64,000 bases of DNA from Proteles cristata cristata (Eukaryota; Chordata; Mammalia; Carnivora; Hyaenidae), in assembly GCA_017311185.1 (NCBI GenBank), contig JAESUZ010001294.1, positions 1,798,001 through 1,862,000 of the forward strand. Direction: 5' to 3'. Made by a program: the position numbers and the translations under genes. The notes below the pieces were generated by a model that ran no database searches, was not told the origin of the DNA, and saw nothing but the letters and a program-made list of their open reading frames with translations. Positions 10,431 to 22,432 of this stretch are shown piece by piece (the first letter of the stretch is position 1; each line of letters starts with the position of its first letter).

Positions 10431-10595
10431 TTTGATGGCGCTTGTGAGTCTCTTCAAGGCTCTTCCCTGCCCCCTCCACGCCCCCCTCCATGCAATGCAC
10501 TAACCCCCATAATAAGGGGTTAAAACACACTTACTGAATGTGAGAGGAATAAATGATCTCCCACAGCCTGGGAAGAAACTGCTTCCGATGAGGTA

Positions 10596-10672
10596 GGTAA
10601 GTCCCCTCCGCCACCCTCCCCTGAAGCCCATCCCCTCCTCCCACCCGCCCCTGAAGCCCACCCTGCTCCTCC
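10596..10672. repeat. Imperfect C-rich tandem repeat
   Basis: Two imperfect units of about 30 bases share 'cccctgaagccca' (around 10618 and 10648) within a C-rich block. It accounts for the glycine/arginine-rich frame on the opposite strand, which is not a gene. Confidence 0.55.
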
Positions 10673-11764
10673 TCTGATTCCTGCTCCAGGCCTCCATCCC
10701 TACTTCACACGTGCCACAGAAATTCCCATTGCCCGGTGACGGGGCTACCCACCTTGGTTTTTTTCCCCCCCCTGGTAACAGCTTTGCCTTGGCTTTGTGG
10801 AAACCAACGTGGGGTTCTTATCTTCCCAAAGAAACCTTTCAGAAAACAACACACTGAATTTTTTATGTTGTCTGTGTGTGTTTTGGTTTCCAAAGGTGGG
10901 TCGGAAGGAAAGGAAAGATTGCCCTTTGTACTCAAAGGCAGTATCTAGCAAAGTTTGGGGGGGGGTGGTCCTTCCTTACTGCTTAAAACATTCCCACCAT
11001 CCCTTCCTTGACTCCTCCGTTCCTCATAGAAGTTTTGGTGCTTTAGGTTAATTAATTTCAAGTGACGATAGTCCCAGATAAAGCTGTAAATTAGTTTCAA
11101 ATGGCACAGCCGGGCCCCCCACTACTGGAAGATCGCATCGCAGTGACAGTATTAAAACTTGAACAACCCTCGACATCGTGGGAGGAGGGAATCCTGAAAC
11201 CTCAAGTAAAAACACATTTCCAGCTCAATTCCTTGCTGCAGCCCTTAAGAAAGTGGAACCAGATGGATGGTGGCTTTGATAATGAGAGAGGCAATCAACT
11301 TTAGATTAAAAAAAAAAAAATCCAACCCTAAGCCCTACCCCAAAAGGATGAGTCTGACCGTAAAATCCCAGACACATAACGTTCCATTTAAGAGGCTATT
11401 GACATATTAGCCGGGAACAGAGGGGATTCTGAGAGAGGTCAGCTCTTCTCTCCTGGGGCACTCTCCACAGTCCCCTTGCTCTGAACCCCGGGCACTCAGC
11501 TCCTAATTGAAACCACTGCAGTATCTTTGGACGTTAGCAATGGTCAGATTTCCCCTGGAAATCACTAAGTGTTCTCGGGAGGCTTGGCCGCTGCCTCCTG
11601 CCAGATTCTAGAGAGGAGAAGACATTTCTGTTTTTAATTTAACTGAATTATTTGTATTTTGCCGGCGGGGATGGAGTTGGATTGTGACTGGGGGGGAGGG
11701 GCGGGGACAAGATACCAGGAATAAAGAGAAGCAGTTCAATATTAAGGGAAAAGAAGACACTTGA
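10673..11764. other. Non-coding; partly enhancer-like
   Basis: A polypyrimidine run lies near 10757-10772 and an A13 run near 11307-11320. The AT-rich parts around 11045-11100 and 11380-11660 contain TTAATTAA-, TAATTG- and AATTTAACTGAATTA-type motifs and no recognisable repeat, which is compatible with conserved non-coding sequence. No gene. Confidence 0.3.
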
Positions 11765-11935
11765 AGTCTTAGGATCCAGGCTCATGCCTCCATCTGACAA
11801 CCTACCAGCTGCATAACTTGGGACGAATTCGGACGTTTCTTGTGCCTCCGTTTTCTTGTCTGTAAAATGGGCAAAGCTTATCATACAGGGTTGCCAGGGG
11901 ACTCAGTGATGGATCCTGAACACACTGGATAATGA
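11765..11935 (+). repeat. MIR SINE fragment
   Basis: 'gctgcataacttgggacgaa', then 'cctccgttttcttgtctgta', 'aaatgggcaaagctt' and 'acagggttgccagggg' match MIR order closely. Confidence 0.65.
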
Positions 11936-13964
11936 CAAAGGCCGGACCAGGGATGGTTCTCAGGGATGGAACTGGGCGGAGGGTAGGGGGAAGGTGTTGG
12001 AATAGAAACTCGGGTCCTGGGCATTTTTTTTCCGGCTTTGCTACTTGCCAGCCCTTGGTTTGGGAGCCAGTTCCTTCTGCGGGCTGATCCTCAGCTTTCT
12101 GCCTGCCTGACCAGAGCTGCCACGTGTCCACGTCCGCCGCCAAGGCTGAGACGAAGAGCGAATGAGCGGCGTGCACCTGCTGCTCTGCCGGCCCTTTGTC
12201 CACACCTGGCACGTGCCGGACACTCAACAAATCATTGTCAGATGAGTGACCGAGCATACAAAGGGGCTCGGGCAAGGAACGAGGTTACGCTGCTGCGAGG
12301 TGGCGCGATTCAATGGATTTGTCTGCGATCACGGCACTTTCCCCTGGGGACTCTGTCTGAAGAGACAGCCCACGTGACTTCCTGGTGTTTCAGCACATTG
12401 TATGCATCTCCAAAAGTCGAGGGACTCAGAGGCAATGAAATCCTGGTTTGGTCCCGAGAACCTTGGCACGTTCGCCAGTTCAGTGCTTTTGGAAAATAAG
12501 GAGATTTGGTTCGGATTCAAGCTTCAGCTCAGGCTCTGCAAACGGCTATTTTGGGTAATATTTAGAAGCATCATGGGGACAAGGCGTGGACTTCACTGAG
12601 TATTCTAAGCATCTAACAGGTGCCTGACACACAGGGGATGGTCCATAAATAACTAATAAGTAAAGGCAGGAATCTCTGGTGTCTCTCCTTCCCACCCTCA
12701 AGGCAAGATGAAGTTTCTGTGCAAAGGGGACTCGAGAGCTGTGGCCTTCTCAGTTGACACTTTTGCAGGATTTCCCAGCAGGTGCCCAGGCGACCGCAGG
12801 GTGGAGGTGGGGACCGAGTGCTTGGGCAGGGCTCTGCTACTATTCGCACGCCCCTGAGCCATAGCCGAGATCTCCTGAGATGTGCTTCTGGCATTGACCC
12901 CTGTCTTTTCTGGGCCCCGCTCCCCACTCCGGGCAGTTCTGGGTTTGAGAGTACATTCTCAATTCGCTGTTTCCCTTGAGATCAGGTTGTGCTCAGTCCA
13001 CAGACTTCTCCGGGCTCTGCAGTCTCCCACCAAGTCAGAAGCCACTTGCATCGCTGGTGAGAAAGGTGGTTTATCCCCGAGGTCCTCAAGGAAGGAAGTA
13101 GCCGCAAGTGAGAGACGGGGCCGTGCTGATGGAGCTGTGAAGGCTTCAAGCTCTCGCTGATGGGCTGGTTTGGACCCTGGCCAGGCCCCTGGCAAGATGG
13201 TAGCTGGACTATGTCTGTGTGTGCTTGAACAGTGCTCTTGTTTTCTCCTCGCCTTCCCCTTCATTTTCCTCCCCTTCCTTCTGTCTCCTCCTCTACCCCA
13301 TTCTCCTGGCCACCCCCACTCTGAAAATTGAGGCCATGGGAGGCTTTAGCTGATGGGAGATCAGGAGGTAAGCTGGAAGGAGCTCTTTCGTACTTTCTAA
13401 CGAGGAGCTCTGGTAATCACACTTCACTCCAGCCACTGCTGGCCAGCCATAAAGGGTGTTGATTCACTAGCTGTTTCTTTGCCGCGTAGATCAGCTCAAA
13501 TCCGGGCCCTGGGATGCTTTGGCGACCAACTGGCTATTGTTAGAAACATTTAGAAATGTCTCTTCTTTCCTCCGGTTTCCCCCTCTCTGCCCGTCTGGGC
13601 TCTAACAGCTGGAAGAAATTTCTCCTTCATCTGCTATATTCAATCTTTCACTAAGCTCCATCAATTCCGCCTTTGAAATTTCTTTTGTCCCGGCCCCTTC
13701 TCTCGTTCCCACTGCTAAGCCCCGAGGCCTGGCTCTCATCCCCTTTGCACGCCCGAGCTACCTCACGAACCTCTTGGCAGAGTCCCCTGCCTCTGGCCTC
13801 CAGTCCGCGTCTTCAATCCATCCTGCACCGCGAAGCCAGACTCCTCTTTCCCAAGCTGTTTGCAGCCCGGAGTGCCTCAGCTCAGCTCCCTAGGCCTCCA
13901 AATTAGTTAGCATTGTGCAGACAGTTTCGGTAGCTCCTTCTGCCTATCATTTCCTCCCAGAGCG
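11936..13964. other. Mostly unrecognised non-coding DNA
   Basis: An L2- or MIR-type tail ('cacgtgccggacactcaaca', about 12210) is visible. The remainder, including pyrimidine-rich DNA at 13250-13320 and 13550-13760, has no recognisable exon or transposon. Confidence 0.35.
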
Positions 13965-14405
13965 GTGGCTGTATTAAATACCTGTGCCTGCCATAACCAA
14001 TTACACAAACTCGGGGGGCTTCAAAACAACAGACTTGTTTTCTGACAGTTCTGGAGCCCGGACATCTGACCTGAGTCGTAGGGGCCCCGATGGAGGTGTC
14101 GCAGGATGGTATTTCCTAGGGATGCTCCAGTGAGGAAGGTTTTATTGCTTCCTCCAGCTTCTGGGGGTGGCCGATGTCTGCTGATGTCGATCTTTCTGCC
14201 TCTGGTCTCACATGGCCTCCTCCCGTCTGCATGCCAGATCTCCGTGCCACAAGATCCTTCGGATTGTGTTTAGGGCACAAATGGATTACCCAGGATAATC
14301 TCACCATCGCCAGCCCTAACTTCATCAGATCTGCAAAGTCCCTGTTGCTATGCAAGGTGATCGTCACAGATTCGACCACCATTCGGCCTGTCACAGGCTT
14401 CCTAT
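13965..14405 (-). mobile_element. MaLR-type LTR (MLT1/MST-like)
   Basis: Read on the plus strand it matches the reverse complement of an MLT1-type LTR: 'gcctgccataaccaattaca', 'tcaaaacaacagacttgttt', 'tgacagttctggagcccgga', 'ctggtctcacatggcctcct' and 'gatctgcaaagtccctgttg'. MaLR LTRs are ancient, non-coding and inactive. No internal region or partner LTR is visible. Confidence 0.65.
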
Positions 14406-15829
14406 CCCTTCCCTGCCTCAACAGATATCTGTTGGGCGCTCACTATGCACTAGGCTCTGTTCTAGGCAACAGGAGTGAGTAAAACTAAGAAGCCTTCTCA
14501 GATTGTCACCTGCAAGGTGAACCACCCTTTTTCCAGGCTCCTTCCCTCCCCGAGCACGGTATTATTGCATAGCACGATCATCCCTTCCTACTGCCAGGAT
14601 AACCATGCCATGCCTGCCCGCCTCCACGTGTGGGAGCCCCTTGAAGGCTGAGCTGACTTCTTCATACCTGTACTTAGTGCTGGATGGGATGTGTAGTTGG
14701 GACTCAAAGAACAAGGCGCTTACTGCTTCCCTTTTTCGTTCTTCCTCCTATATATGTACTTTCTTAGAGACTAAGAAGGCTCTGATAACATACTCTGTCT
14801 CAGAATTAAACGTTCAGCGTCTGGCCTTCTTGGTGTTCATCTCCTTGGGCCTGGGTGACCTAGGGTATAGCTGGAGCGGGCATCTGCCACCCCGGTTGGC
14901 CCGGTCCCCGACAGTGTCACACACAATGATTCATTTAAAGTGTTACATCACCTGTTTCTCTTGCGCACTCACACTGGAAGGAGTCAGGAGCGGGGAAGCC
15001 ATAACCTCTGAGGATTACCATCTGCAGCGTCACGCTTCATGAGAGTTTTTCCTAGCGTGGCCCCTCCCTAGCTCCACTGAGGATGCCAACACAGTTGGTT
15101 GGGACCTCATAACATGGGGCCTGATTTCCATAGGCAGATGGGGTGAGTGAGTGTCCCCAGGAGGGCCTGACACACACGGAGAAGGAGTGCAACAGACCCC
15201 ATTACCGGCTGCCTTGTGCTACTGGTTTATTATTTTAAAGTTGACACCTGTTAACTGCCTCGGGAAAGCACAGATACTACGGGAACCCAGTGGTACCCGC
15301 GCTGGAACCTCCCGGATTTGTACGCAGTCCCTGGAAATTCTGGGCTTGGTGGTAGCCTAATGTCTAGGAGGTGTTTTTAAAAGGCTGTGCAACTTGAAAC
15401 GTCACACCTGCTCCCAGCCTGGGCCCTGCCCGTATTTCTGTTTACGGGGCGCCTCCTCCAGGCACAGGCATCGGGAGCTCACCAATAACTGTCTCCTCAT
15501 CTACAAGAGTATGGGCTGCTTTTCCAGGTGGATACTCACTGAGAATAAAGATATGTCACCCCCCCTCCCGCCCCCACACCACTGTTGTCTCCCACAGAAC
15601 GTCGCTTGGGTGACCTTGGGTGATAGATATTTGGACATCAGGCAGTGTCATTCGGTGCTTTCCCGACTGGGTCTTTCATTCACTTCACAGGGGACTTGGC
15701 CACATCCTATACCCGTGTGCTATCGTCTGATTAATATCTGTGTTTAACTTGTCTCCAACTTTAGCTTACATACGTAGAGACTTATTTTAAAGGGAAACAT
15801 TGCCATCTGTGCCATGAAGAGAAAACCAG
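14406..15829. other. Unrecognised non-coding DNA
   Basis: A phrase at 14422-14470 ('agatatctgttgggcgctca' then 'ctatgcactaggctctgttc') belongs to a very common old mammalian repeat type that I cannot name reliably. 14520-14720 faintly resembles L2. Nothing else is seen. Confidence 0.3.
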
Positions 15830-16245
15830 TGTCATGATAGGGTTCAGGGCAGGCTGCCCCAGAATGTTCTGCTTTGGCATGTGGACTATTTCAGGCTAAA
15901 GACATTCCAGGACCAAGAGAGTCAGAGAGAGCTTTTCCCCTCCCTACACTGCCTACAGGAGCTTCGATGGAGGGACTGTGCGAGGGAAAGGGGACTTTTC
16001 TTCTCATTCCCCAGTGGGTTGTCGCCCCTTTGAAGCCCCAGAGCCCCTCCCCCTCCTGCTTAGCTAAGGATGGTCCATCAGCTTCAGTTACCTGATGGCC
16101 CAAGAGTCGCTCATATCTTCGTGAGGCTCCCACACATACAAAATTAAATCGCTTACTGTCCCGTTAATGTGCCTCCTGTCAATTCAATCATTAGATCGGC
16201 CAAAGGACGTAGACGGGAAGGAGGGAAAACTTTTTCTTCCCTAAC
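15830..16245 (+). mobile_element. LTR fragment, probably ERVL class
   Basis: The 3' portion ('cgttaatgtgcctcctgtca', 'attcaatcattagatcggcc', 'aaaggacgtagacgggaagg', then T-rich 'cttccctaacaa') matches the remembered 3' end of old ERVL-like LTRs, and the upstream part is compatible. No coding region. Confidence 0.45.
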
Positions 16246-16449
16246 AATCACGTATCGTAAATAGAATGTAACTATAAAAATAAATCTACTGAAAATGAAA
16301 TAATGCTATTCACCTACAAATAGACATCACGAAAGGCAGAGAAATAAAAATTGAATTGATTCACAAAATCTAATTGATTCACGAAAATGAGAGCCTCCAT
16401 GAGAAAAATGATGTATGACCAGCCACTAAGGAAAGAACATTAAGCTTGA

Positions 16450-16664
16450 GGGGCCTGCGGCTCAGTCGGTTAAGTGTCTGACTTTGGCTCAGGTTATGAT
16501 CTTGAAGTTTGTGAGTTCGAGGCCCGCATTGGGTTCTGGGCTGACAGCCCAGATCCTGGAGCCTGCTTTAGGTTCTGTGTCCCTACACCCCTCTCTGTTC
16601 CTCCTTGCTCATGCTCTTTCTCTGTCTCTCTCAAAAATAAACACAAAATTTTTAAAAAAAGATT
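16450..16664 (+). mobile_element. Felid tRNA-derived SINE
   Basis: Complete SINE with head ggggcctgcggctcagtcgg, gttcgaggcccgc B-box region and A-tail. Perfect 11-base direct repeats attaagcttga flank it (16439-16449 and 16665-16675). Confidence 0.93.
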
Positions 16665-16702
16665 ATTAAGCTTGATGTCATTTGAGTTAAGAGGACCGTG
16701 GT

Positions 16703-16758
16703 CTTCTAGGTCAATTAAATTATAATGTTTCTTCTAGGTCAATTAAATTATAATGTCT
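16703..16758. repeat. 28-bp tandem duplication
   Basis: The unit beginning cttctaggtcaattaaatta occurs twice in tandem, at 16703 and 16731, nearly identical. The second copy runs into the target site of the next SINE. Confidence 0.85.
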
Positions 16759-16994
16759 CTTATTTTATTTTTTTAATGTTTTTTTTTTTAATCTTTTTTA
16801 TATTTAAAAGAAAGAGAGAGAGACAGAGTGCGAGCAAGGGGAGGGACAGAGAGACAGAGACGGAATCGGAAGCAGGTTCCAGGCTCTGAGCTGTGAGCAT
16901 AGAGCCCAACGCAGGGCTCGAACTCGCCAGCAGTGAGATCATGACCTGAGCCGAAGTCGGAGGCTTTACCGACTGAGCCACCCAGGCGACCCAT
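16756..16994 (-). mobile_element. Felid tRNA-derived SINE
   Basis: Minus-strand copy with T-rich left end (the A-tail), agagagagagacagagtgcg, ggctctgagctgtgagcata and terminal gactgagccacccaggcgac. Flanked by attataatg at 16747-16755 and 16995-17003. Confidence 0.92.
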
Positions 16995-17003
16995 ATTATA
17001 ATG

Positions 17004-17904
17004 ATTTTTAGCTTCGAGGGCAACCAGCACTGAGAATCCTTTCCCACATGTGTTCATAGTCAGAAAGGATCCCTGCCTTACCATTGCCCAGATGGTAGGC
17101 AAATGTTAAACAATTAAAATATTTTAGTGTGTGTATTTTTTGGTCCACATAAAAGAATCTCTGTGTTCATAACTTACATGTGGAGTTTTGAACCATAATT
17201 ATAAAGCGAGCCCGTGAACCCACCCCTATCTTAAGAAGGTTGTTACTCAACTGTGTGCCCCTCTGCAGAGGAGCCTCGAGTCCCCACCCCCCACCCCCCG
17301 GAAAAAACGGCCCAGAATTCCTTTGCATTTAAAAATAGTTTAGCCGTCTAGGACATTCCTGAACAGTATATTGTTTAGATTTGCTTGAATATGAGCTTTA
17401 CAAAAATGCTGTCATCCGTTAGCATCTTCTAGGAGACAGGTTAATCAGCTATGGTGTGCGTGTGCCTCGGGATGTTATCCTGAGAAAAGATGAACCAAAG
17501 CACTCAGACTGCGTGCAGCCACTCAGATTAATCTGCATAAGGCAGGAAGCTGTCACTGCCTCCTCTTCTGCTCAGCCGGTCCCCAACTTTGACCTTAAAT
17601 GGAATTCGAGGGTGGGTGGAATGAACAGGATTCCCCTTTCTCTCCAGCTTCCACATCTGAGGAGACCACTCTTACAAAGTCCTGTTGTGGATTTGGGGAA
17701 GGTCCCCACCATTCTCTGGTAAGGGTGGCTCACGGCACCTAAACTCTCCAAACAATATGATTCATGCCCAATACCTGCTTTCCCCCCGGGAGTCTGGAAT
17801 TTGGGTATGTGGCAGGCAGAGGGTGCCTTTGTGACCGGTACCCCGTCTCAGCTTCCCCCAGTAAGATCCATGGGCACCCAGTTCCTACTGAGCTTTCCTG
17901 GGAG
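17004..17904. other. Unrecognised non-coding DNA
   Basis: Moderately AT-rich, with a C-run at about 17283-17300. No exon, transposon or regulatory pattern is convincing. Confidence 0.3.
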
Positions 17905-18130
17905 ATAGCGTTTGGCATGTGCTGTCCCAATCCACGGCTGGGGAATTAGGCTTGTCCTGTGTGACTGTAAAGGGAAAGAACTATGGAAGCTCATGCCTGG
18001 TTTCCTCTACACTTTGCCCCCTGCGTCTTTCTCTTTGCTGATTTTGCTCTATATCCTTTGCCATAATAAATCATAGCCTCGAGTTGGACCATATGCTGAG
18101 TTTTATAAGTCTATCAGGGGGTGGTGTTGG
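17905..18130 (+). mobile_element. LTR 3' part, ERVL-like
   Basis: 'tttgctgattttgctctata' followed by 'tcctttgccataataaatca' and 'tagcctcgagttggaccata' matches a remembered mammalian LTR end that carries its own AATAAA polyadenylation signal. The same family appears in reverse at about 31880-32570. Only the 3' part is evident. Confidence 0.5.
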
Positions 18131-18231
18131 GGGGCCCTGGCATTCCCTCAAACCTTGTTTCCTCAACCACATTGAGACTCTGAATAGAGGAGCCTCTGCT
18201 CTGAGATGTATACTTTGAAGGTCCCTGAATG

Positions 18232-18232
<1 letters not shown>

Positions 18233-18279
<47 letters not shown>
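18233..18279. repeat. (CA)n microsatellite
   Basis: An uninterrupted 47-base CA dinucleotide run, likely polymorphic. Confidence 0.97.
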
Positions 18280-18281
<2 letters not shown>

Positions 18282-19100
18282 CTCTCCTGCTTGGGACCTG
18301 GAGCTCAGGACTTTTACCTTAAAGTAACCTTAAAGACCAGCACTATGACAATCACCACTGAGCCCCCAGGGAACCCCGTCTGCACGTCTTTCACCGTACG
18401 TCCTGGACAGCTGGATCGAACGCCATGAAAAGTTGTGTGCTGTATGCTTCTAGCAATGTCGGAGGCAGGCAGCGTTTCAGAGAGCAGAGCGGAGCAAGGG
18501 AAGTGCTTGGGTAAGAGGAAAGGCAAATTAATTAGCTTGTCAGCTCCTTTCTCTCAGCCTGAATGCCATAGATTCTTGTATAACAAGTTATTGTTTCTCA
18601 GCAATGCAAAGCATCCATTTCCTCACTTCTCTTCGTGTTCCAATTCCTGGTTCTGGGGACCAGAAAGCAGGGCTCACAAGGCTTGCGTATGTACGAGGAG
18701 ACATAGTTCACTATACCAAACAATTCATATTACTCTTAACATTTGTGTATGTACGCAGCTCGGGATGGAACGTGTGTGAAGTATGACATTGATTCTGTCC
18801 ACTGGCGACTAGATGGCCACTGAATCGTAGGGTTGCAAGCCATCTTATTTCTATAAAAATATTTATATCCAGATTTTAGGAATTTAAGTTTGAAAGTTTC
18901 AGCTTTATTGAAGTAGCCTTGAATAAAATATTTTATATTTATTATGACTTATATTTTGCCTTTTATTTTTTAGCAACTTTTAAATATTGTAGAAGAGAAG
19001 TAACTTTTACTGAAACTGTATCAAAACATAACGTTAGTTTTTCCAAGTTTTACATACGCTTAAAGGTATTTTATTGTATTTTCTTGTTTTTTATTTTTTT
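18280..19100. other. Non-coding, AT-rich toward the right
   Basis: No gene is visible. 18840-19100 is strongly AT-rich and could be decayed LINE sequence, but no diagnostic phrase is recognisable. Confidence 0.3.
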
Positions 19101-19114
19101 ACTATTATACTTTT

Positions 19115-19331
19115 TTTTAAAAATGTTTATTTATTTCTAGGAGACAGAGAGAGAGAGACAGCGTGAGCAAGGGAGGGTCAGAGAGAGAGGGAGTCACAGA
19201 CTGAAACAGGCTCCAGGCTCTGAGCTGGCAGTCAGCACAGAGCCCGACGCGGGGCTCGAACCCACGAACCACGAGATCACGACCTAAGCGAAAGTCGGAC
19301 GCTTAACCGACTAAGCCACCCAGGCACCCCT
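19115..19331 (-). mobile_element. Felid SINE, young subfamily
   Basis: Near-intact minus-strand copy. It carries a variant set shared with three other copies here: tttctaggaga, gggagtcacagactgaaaca, gagctggcagtcagcacaga and gactaagccaccc. Perfect 14-base direct repeats actattatactttt occur at 19101-19114 and 19332-19345, so it is relatively recent. It landed in the A-tail side of the adjacent older SINE. Confidence 0.94.
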
Positions 19332-19345
19332 ACTATTATACTTTT

Positions 19346-19552
19346 AATGTTTGTTTATCTTTGAGAGAGAAGGAAACAGAATGTGAATGGGGGAGGGGCA
19401 GAGAGAGAAGTACACACAGAATCTGAAGCAGACTCCAGGCTCTGAGCTGTCAGCACAGAGCCTGAGGCGGCGCTCAAACCTATGAACCATTTCATGACCT
19501 GAGCAGAAATCAAGAGTTGGAGGCTTAACTGACTGAGGCACCCAGGTGCCTC
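19346..19552 (-). mobile_element. Felid SINE, older copy
   Basis: Minus-strand SINE with ggctctgagctgtcagcaca, then 'gcctgaggcggcgctcaaac' and terminal gactgaggcacccaggtgcc. It is more diverged than its left neighbour, which inserted against its A-tail. Confidence 0.9.
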
Positions 19553-19877
19553 CATTTTAAGGTCTTTTAAAGATGAAAGTACTTTCATGGTTTATTCTCT
19601 TTGAACACAATTACATTTTATATTTTGATCATCACATGATTTACCATCAACAGAATAAAATGGACATACATGGAAATTTTGCTCAAATGAAGGTAAAAAT
19701 GTTACAAAATAACTATAAAAGATAAATGGGTTATGTTTCCATTTATTTTATTTTAATTCTTATCTAAATATTCCCGGAATATTATTTAAATATTAACGGA
19801 ACACTCAGATATGCACAATAATAGTTAAATTCAGTTGTCTTTACTGGAAGGCATCTACTTATTTATTTATTTATTTA

Positions 19878-20061
19878 AAATGTTTATTTATTTTTGAGAG
19901 AAAAAGCGAGGGAGGGAGGGGCAGAGAGAGAGGTACAGAGGATGCAAAGCAGGCTCTGTGCTAATAGCACAGAGCCCGATGTGGGGCTCAAATTCACAAA
20001 CCATGAGATCATGACGTGAGCTGAAGTTGGATGCTCAACTGACTGAGCCACCCTGGTGCCC
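19878..20061 (-). mobile_element. Felid tRNA-derived SINE
   Basis: A TTTA run and aatgtttatttatttttgag mark the tail. The body reads gcaggctctgtgctaatagc and the head gactgagccaccctggtgcc. It is shorter than full length because the 'ctccaggctctgagctg' segment is missing. Confidence 0.9.
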
Positions 20062-21624
20062 GGGAAGGCTCTTATTGATTCCCAGGCCACAACCACACTA
20101 ACCTTTTCACGTTTTGTTGAGATGAAGATCTTTTTGTCAAGGTGGGGCATAGGACATATTTGATGTAACTGCTGGCCGTGTTAGAACTTGAATGTTCAGA
20201 CACATGGCTTGCGGGCCCTGTTCCTCTCCTGCCCCGGAGGAGGTTCAGGGGTGTCTGCTTCCTCCCTTTCTCGCACCCAGCTGTCAGAGGGCCTGGGTTC
20301 TCATGAGGCTGGAGCCCTTGGTACAGAGTCCCGGGCTGCTGTGTGGACCGACTCTGTGCATGTCACCAAGGTCAGGGCCACACCAGGGCCAAGGGAGAGA
20401 GAAGCTGTAGGAGACTGCTCAGTGGCTTCAGCGGGGGGTGGGGGGGGTGGCGGGGTGCGGGGGGGTTGGGCAGGAAACCTTCCTCCCTGCACTGTCGCTT
20501 CTGTGCACAGCGCTGGAGACACGGACACTGAGGAAAGCGTTTACACCTTGTACTTGACCGGAGGGGGGCATTGGTGTTGAGCTCAGCTCCTTTCCAGCAA
20601 TGTCACCCTGAACAGATTCCCTTAAACTCTTTGATGTTGTTTCCACATATGCACAAGAGAAATACTCGTTCTCCCTTTTCGGCATTGTCCTGAAATTTGG
20701 GGATTTGTACCTAAAACAAACAGCCCGCCCCCCGGGAGGCAACTTCATACATGTTAACCAGTGTTTTCAGACAGGGAGACTGAGGACGGATGTAAGCAAG
20801 AGGCTGAAGTCACACTGGTGGCGAGCCTGGACATGCCAACGCACAGTCTGATATTCTTTGTGTTTCCGGGGCCCTGTAGACCCTGATTCCTCCAAATCCC
20901 GCTGGCTCCCCGTGTCCCTACCTGGTTAGAAAGGATACTTGCTCTCTGAGCTGTAAGGTGCCTTGCTTGAGCACCAGTTCACTTTCCTCAGGATCCAGCT
21001 TGGAGGATTTACGGCCAGTTTGAGCGCACACTGGAGGTCCCCTAACCTGTAAGTTATTCCACTGGTAATTAGATTTCTTCCTATTGAGGGGAGCCAGCGT
21101 GTATAAATCCACAGAAACCTGGGAACAGATGATATAAGGGTCACCTGAGCCTCCGCGCTGCCTAAAATGCATCTTCCAGGAAAATGATTTCTCTGGGCAC
21201 ATAAGTTACTGTGGTCCCAGGGTAACTATAGCTCAGACTCCGACCATTCCTGTAATGCCGTGTTCAAGTGATGTAGTGTTCACGGCCCCTCGGCAGCTTG
21301 GCTGCCTGGCCCTGCTCTCTGAGTAGAAGAGCTTCACTAACACCTGCTATTGCTGGATGCGATAAATGTGAAGGGAGGGGGGGAGGGGGCTGGGGGAATC
21401 TGCTTCCTTCCCAGCCCACTTCCAGGCTAGGCAGACTCAAGTCTAGAGAGTCTCATCCTAGGTGAGCCACTTGGAGGTCAAAGGCACTTTGAACCAATGC
21501 ACAAATTGCTATCCATTTGCAAGAGGGTAAAATCAGGTACCTCCCCCGTGCCATGTACAATACCAAGCGCCAGATGGATGAAAGATGTGTGCATTAAATA
21601 TAAAATATTAAGAGATTACAAAAT
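20062..21624. other. Non-coding DNA with a G4-type run
   Basis: No exon is recognised. A G-rich block lies at 20432-20470. A faint MIR-like phrase at about 20770-20830 ('agacagggagactgagga' then 'gaggctgaagtcacactggt') suggests an old reversed MIR. The rest is unassigned. Confidence 0.35.
20432..20470 (+). other. Potential G-quadruplex
   Basis: Six G-runs of three or more (gggggg, gggggggg, gggg, ggggggg, ggg) are separated by loops of one to three bases. This satisfies the usual G4 pattern. Structure in cells is not shown. Confidence 0.6.
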
Positions 21625-21836
21625 GGGGGCACCTGGGTGGCTCAACCGCTTAAGTGTCTGACTTCAGCTCAGGTCGTGATCTTCTGCTTCACAAGTTCGC
21701 GCCCCGTGTCAGGCTCTGTGCTGACAGCTTGGAGCCTGGAGCCTGCTTTGGATTCTGTGTCTCCCTCTCTCTCTACCTCTCTCCTGCTAGCACTCTGTCT
21801 CTGTTTTTCTCGAAAATAAATAAACATTTTAAAAAG
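21625..21836 (+). mobile_element. Felid tRNA-derived SINE
   Basis: Complete copy: gggggcacctgggtggctca, gctcaggtcgtgatcttctg, tgtgctgacagcttggagcc and the tail aaataaataaacattttaaa. Confidence 0.93.
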
Positions 21837-21984
21837 TTTGAAAAAAACCCATATAAGACTATGTATATGTAAGATTACATGTAAGTCAGTCTATGTGTGT
21901 ATGTATATATATATCTATCGGTCCCTCAAAGCCAAGTAGAGGGCATATGTCATGTCTCTATTTCTATCTCTATATCTTGGGGTG

Positions 21985-22432
21985 AGGAAGGATTTTCAAA
22001 ATCTGGCACCAAACCCAGTAGCCAAAAGAAAAAAGTTTGGCAAATTGGACCACCTAAAAATTAAAAAGCAAAACACAAAAAACTCCCAAAACTGCACTGG
22101 AAAAGCATCATAAAATCCCAAAGTATAAATGCATAAATGACAGCCGGGGAGAAAGTATTTGCTACACAAAGCAGTGAGGTTCCTAAGGCACAGACTAGGA
22201 AGGGGGTCACTGATAAAATTTAAATGTCATGTGATAAAAAAAGCAAGTTGTGGGAAGATATAGCATAATTGCATTTTGGTTTAAAGATATGTGTCCACCT
22301 ATGTAATATGCATGTTGTTTATATGTACGTTTGCATTACTATAATAGCATAATAACTAAAGAAATTTAAAAGGAAACAACAAAGTGGCATTGTTTTTATT
22401 TTTGTCTACCTGATTAAAAAGATAGGTAGTCA
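21985..22432 (+). mobile_element. Old L1 fragment, left part
   Basis: 22010-22150 resembles the distal ORF2 portion of old L1 elements ('ttggcaaattggaccaccta', 'aaaattaaaaagcaaaacac', 'ggggagaaagtatttgctac'). It is followed at 22171 by a 3'-end-like segment that recurs at 23143. The frame is broken throughout, with no coding capacity. Confidence 0.5.
22171..22345 (+). repeat. Duplicated segment, copy 1
   Basis: About 175 bases beginning gcagtgaggttcctaaggca recur at 23143-23317 with about 90% identity by eye. The copies are direct repeats offset by 972 bases. Confidence 0.85.

Noticed and set aside
10500..10697. Gly/Arg-rich GFRGGW repeats on the minus strand
   Set aside because: Arises from the C-rich tandem repeat at 10596-10672.
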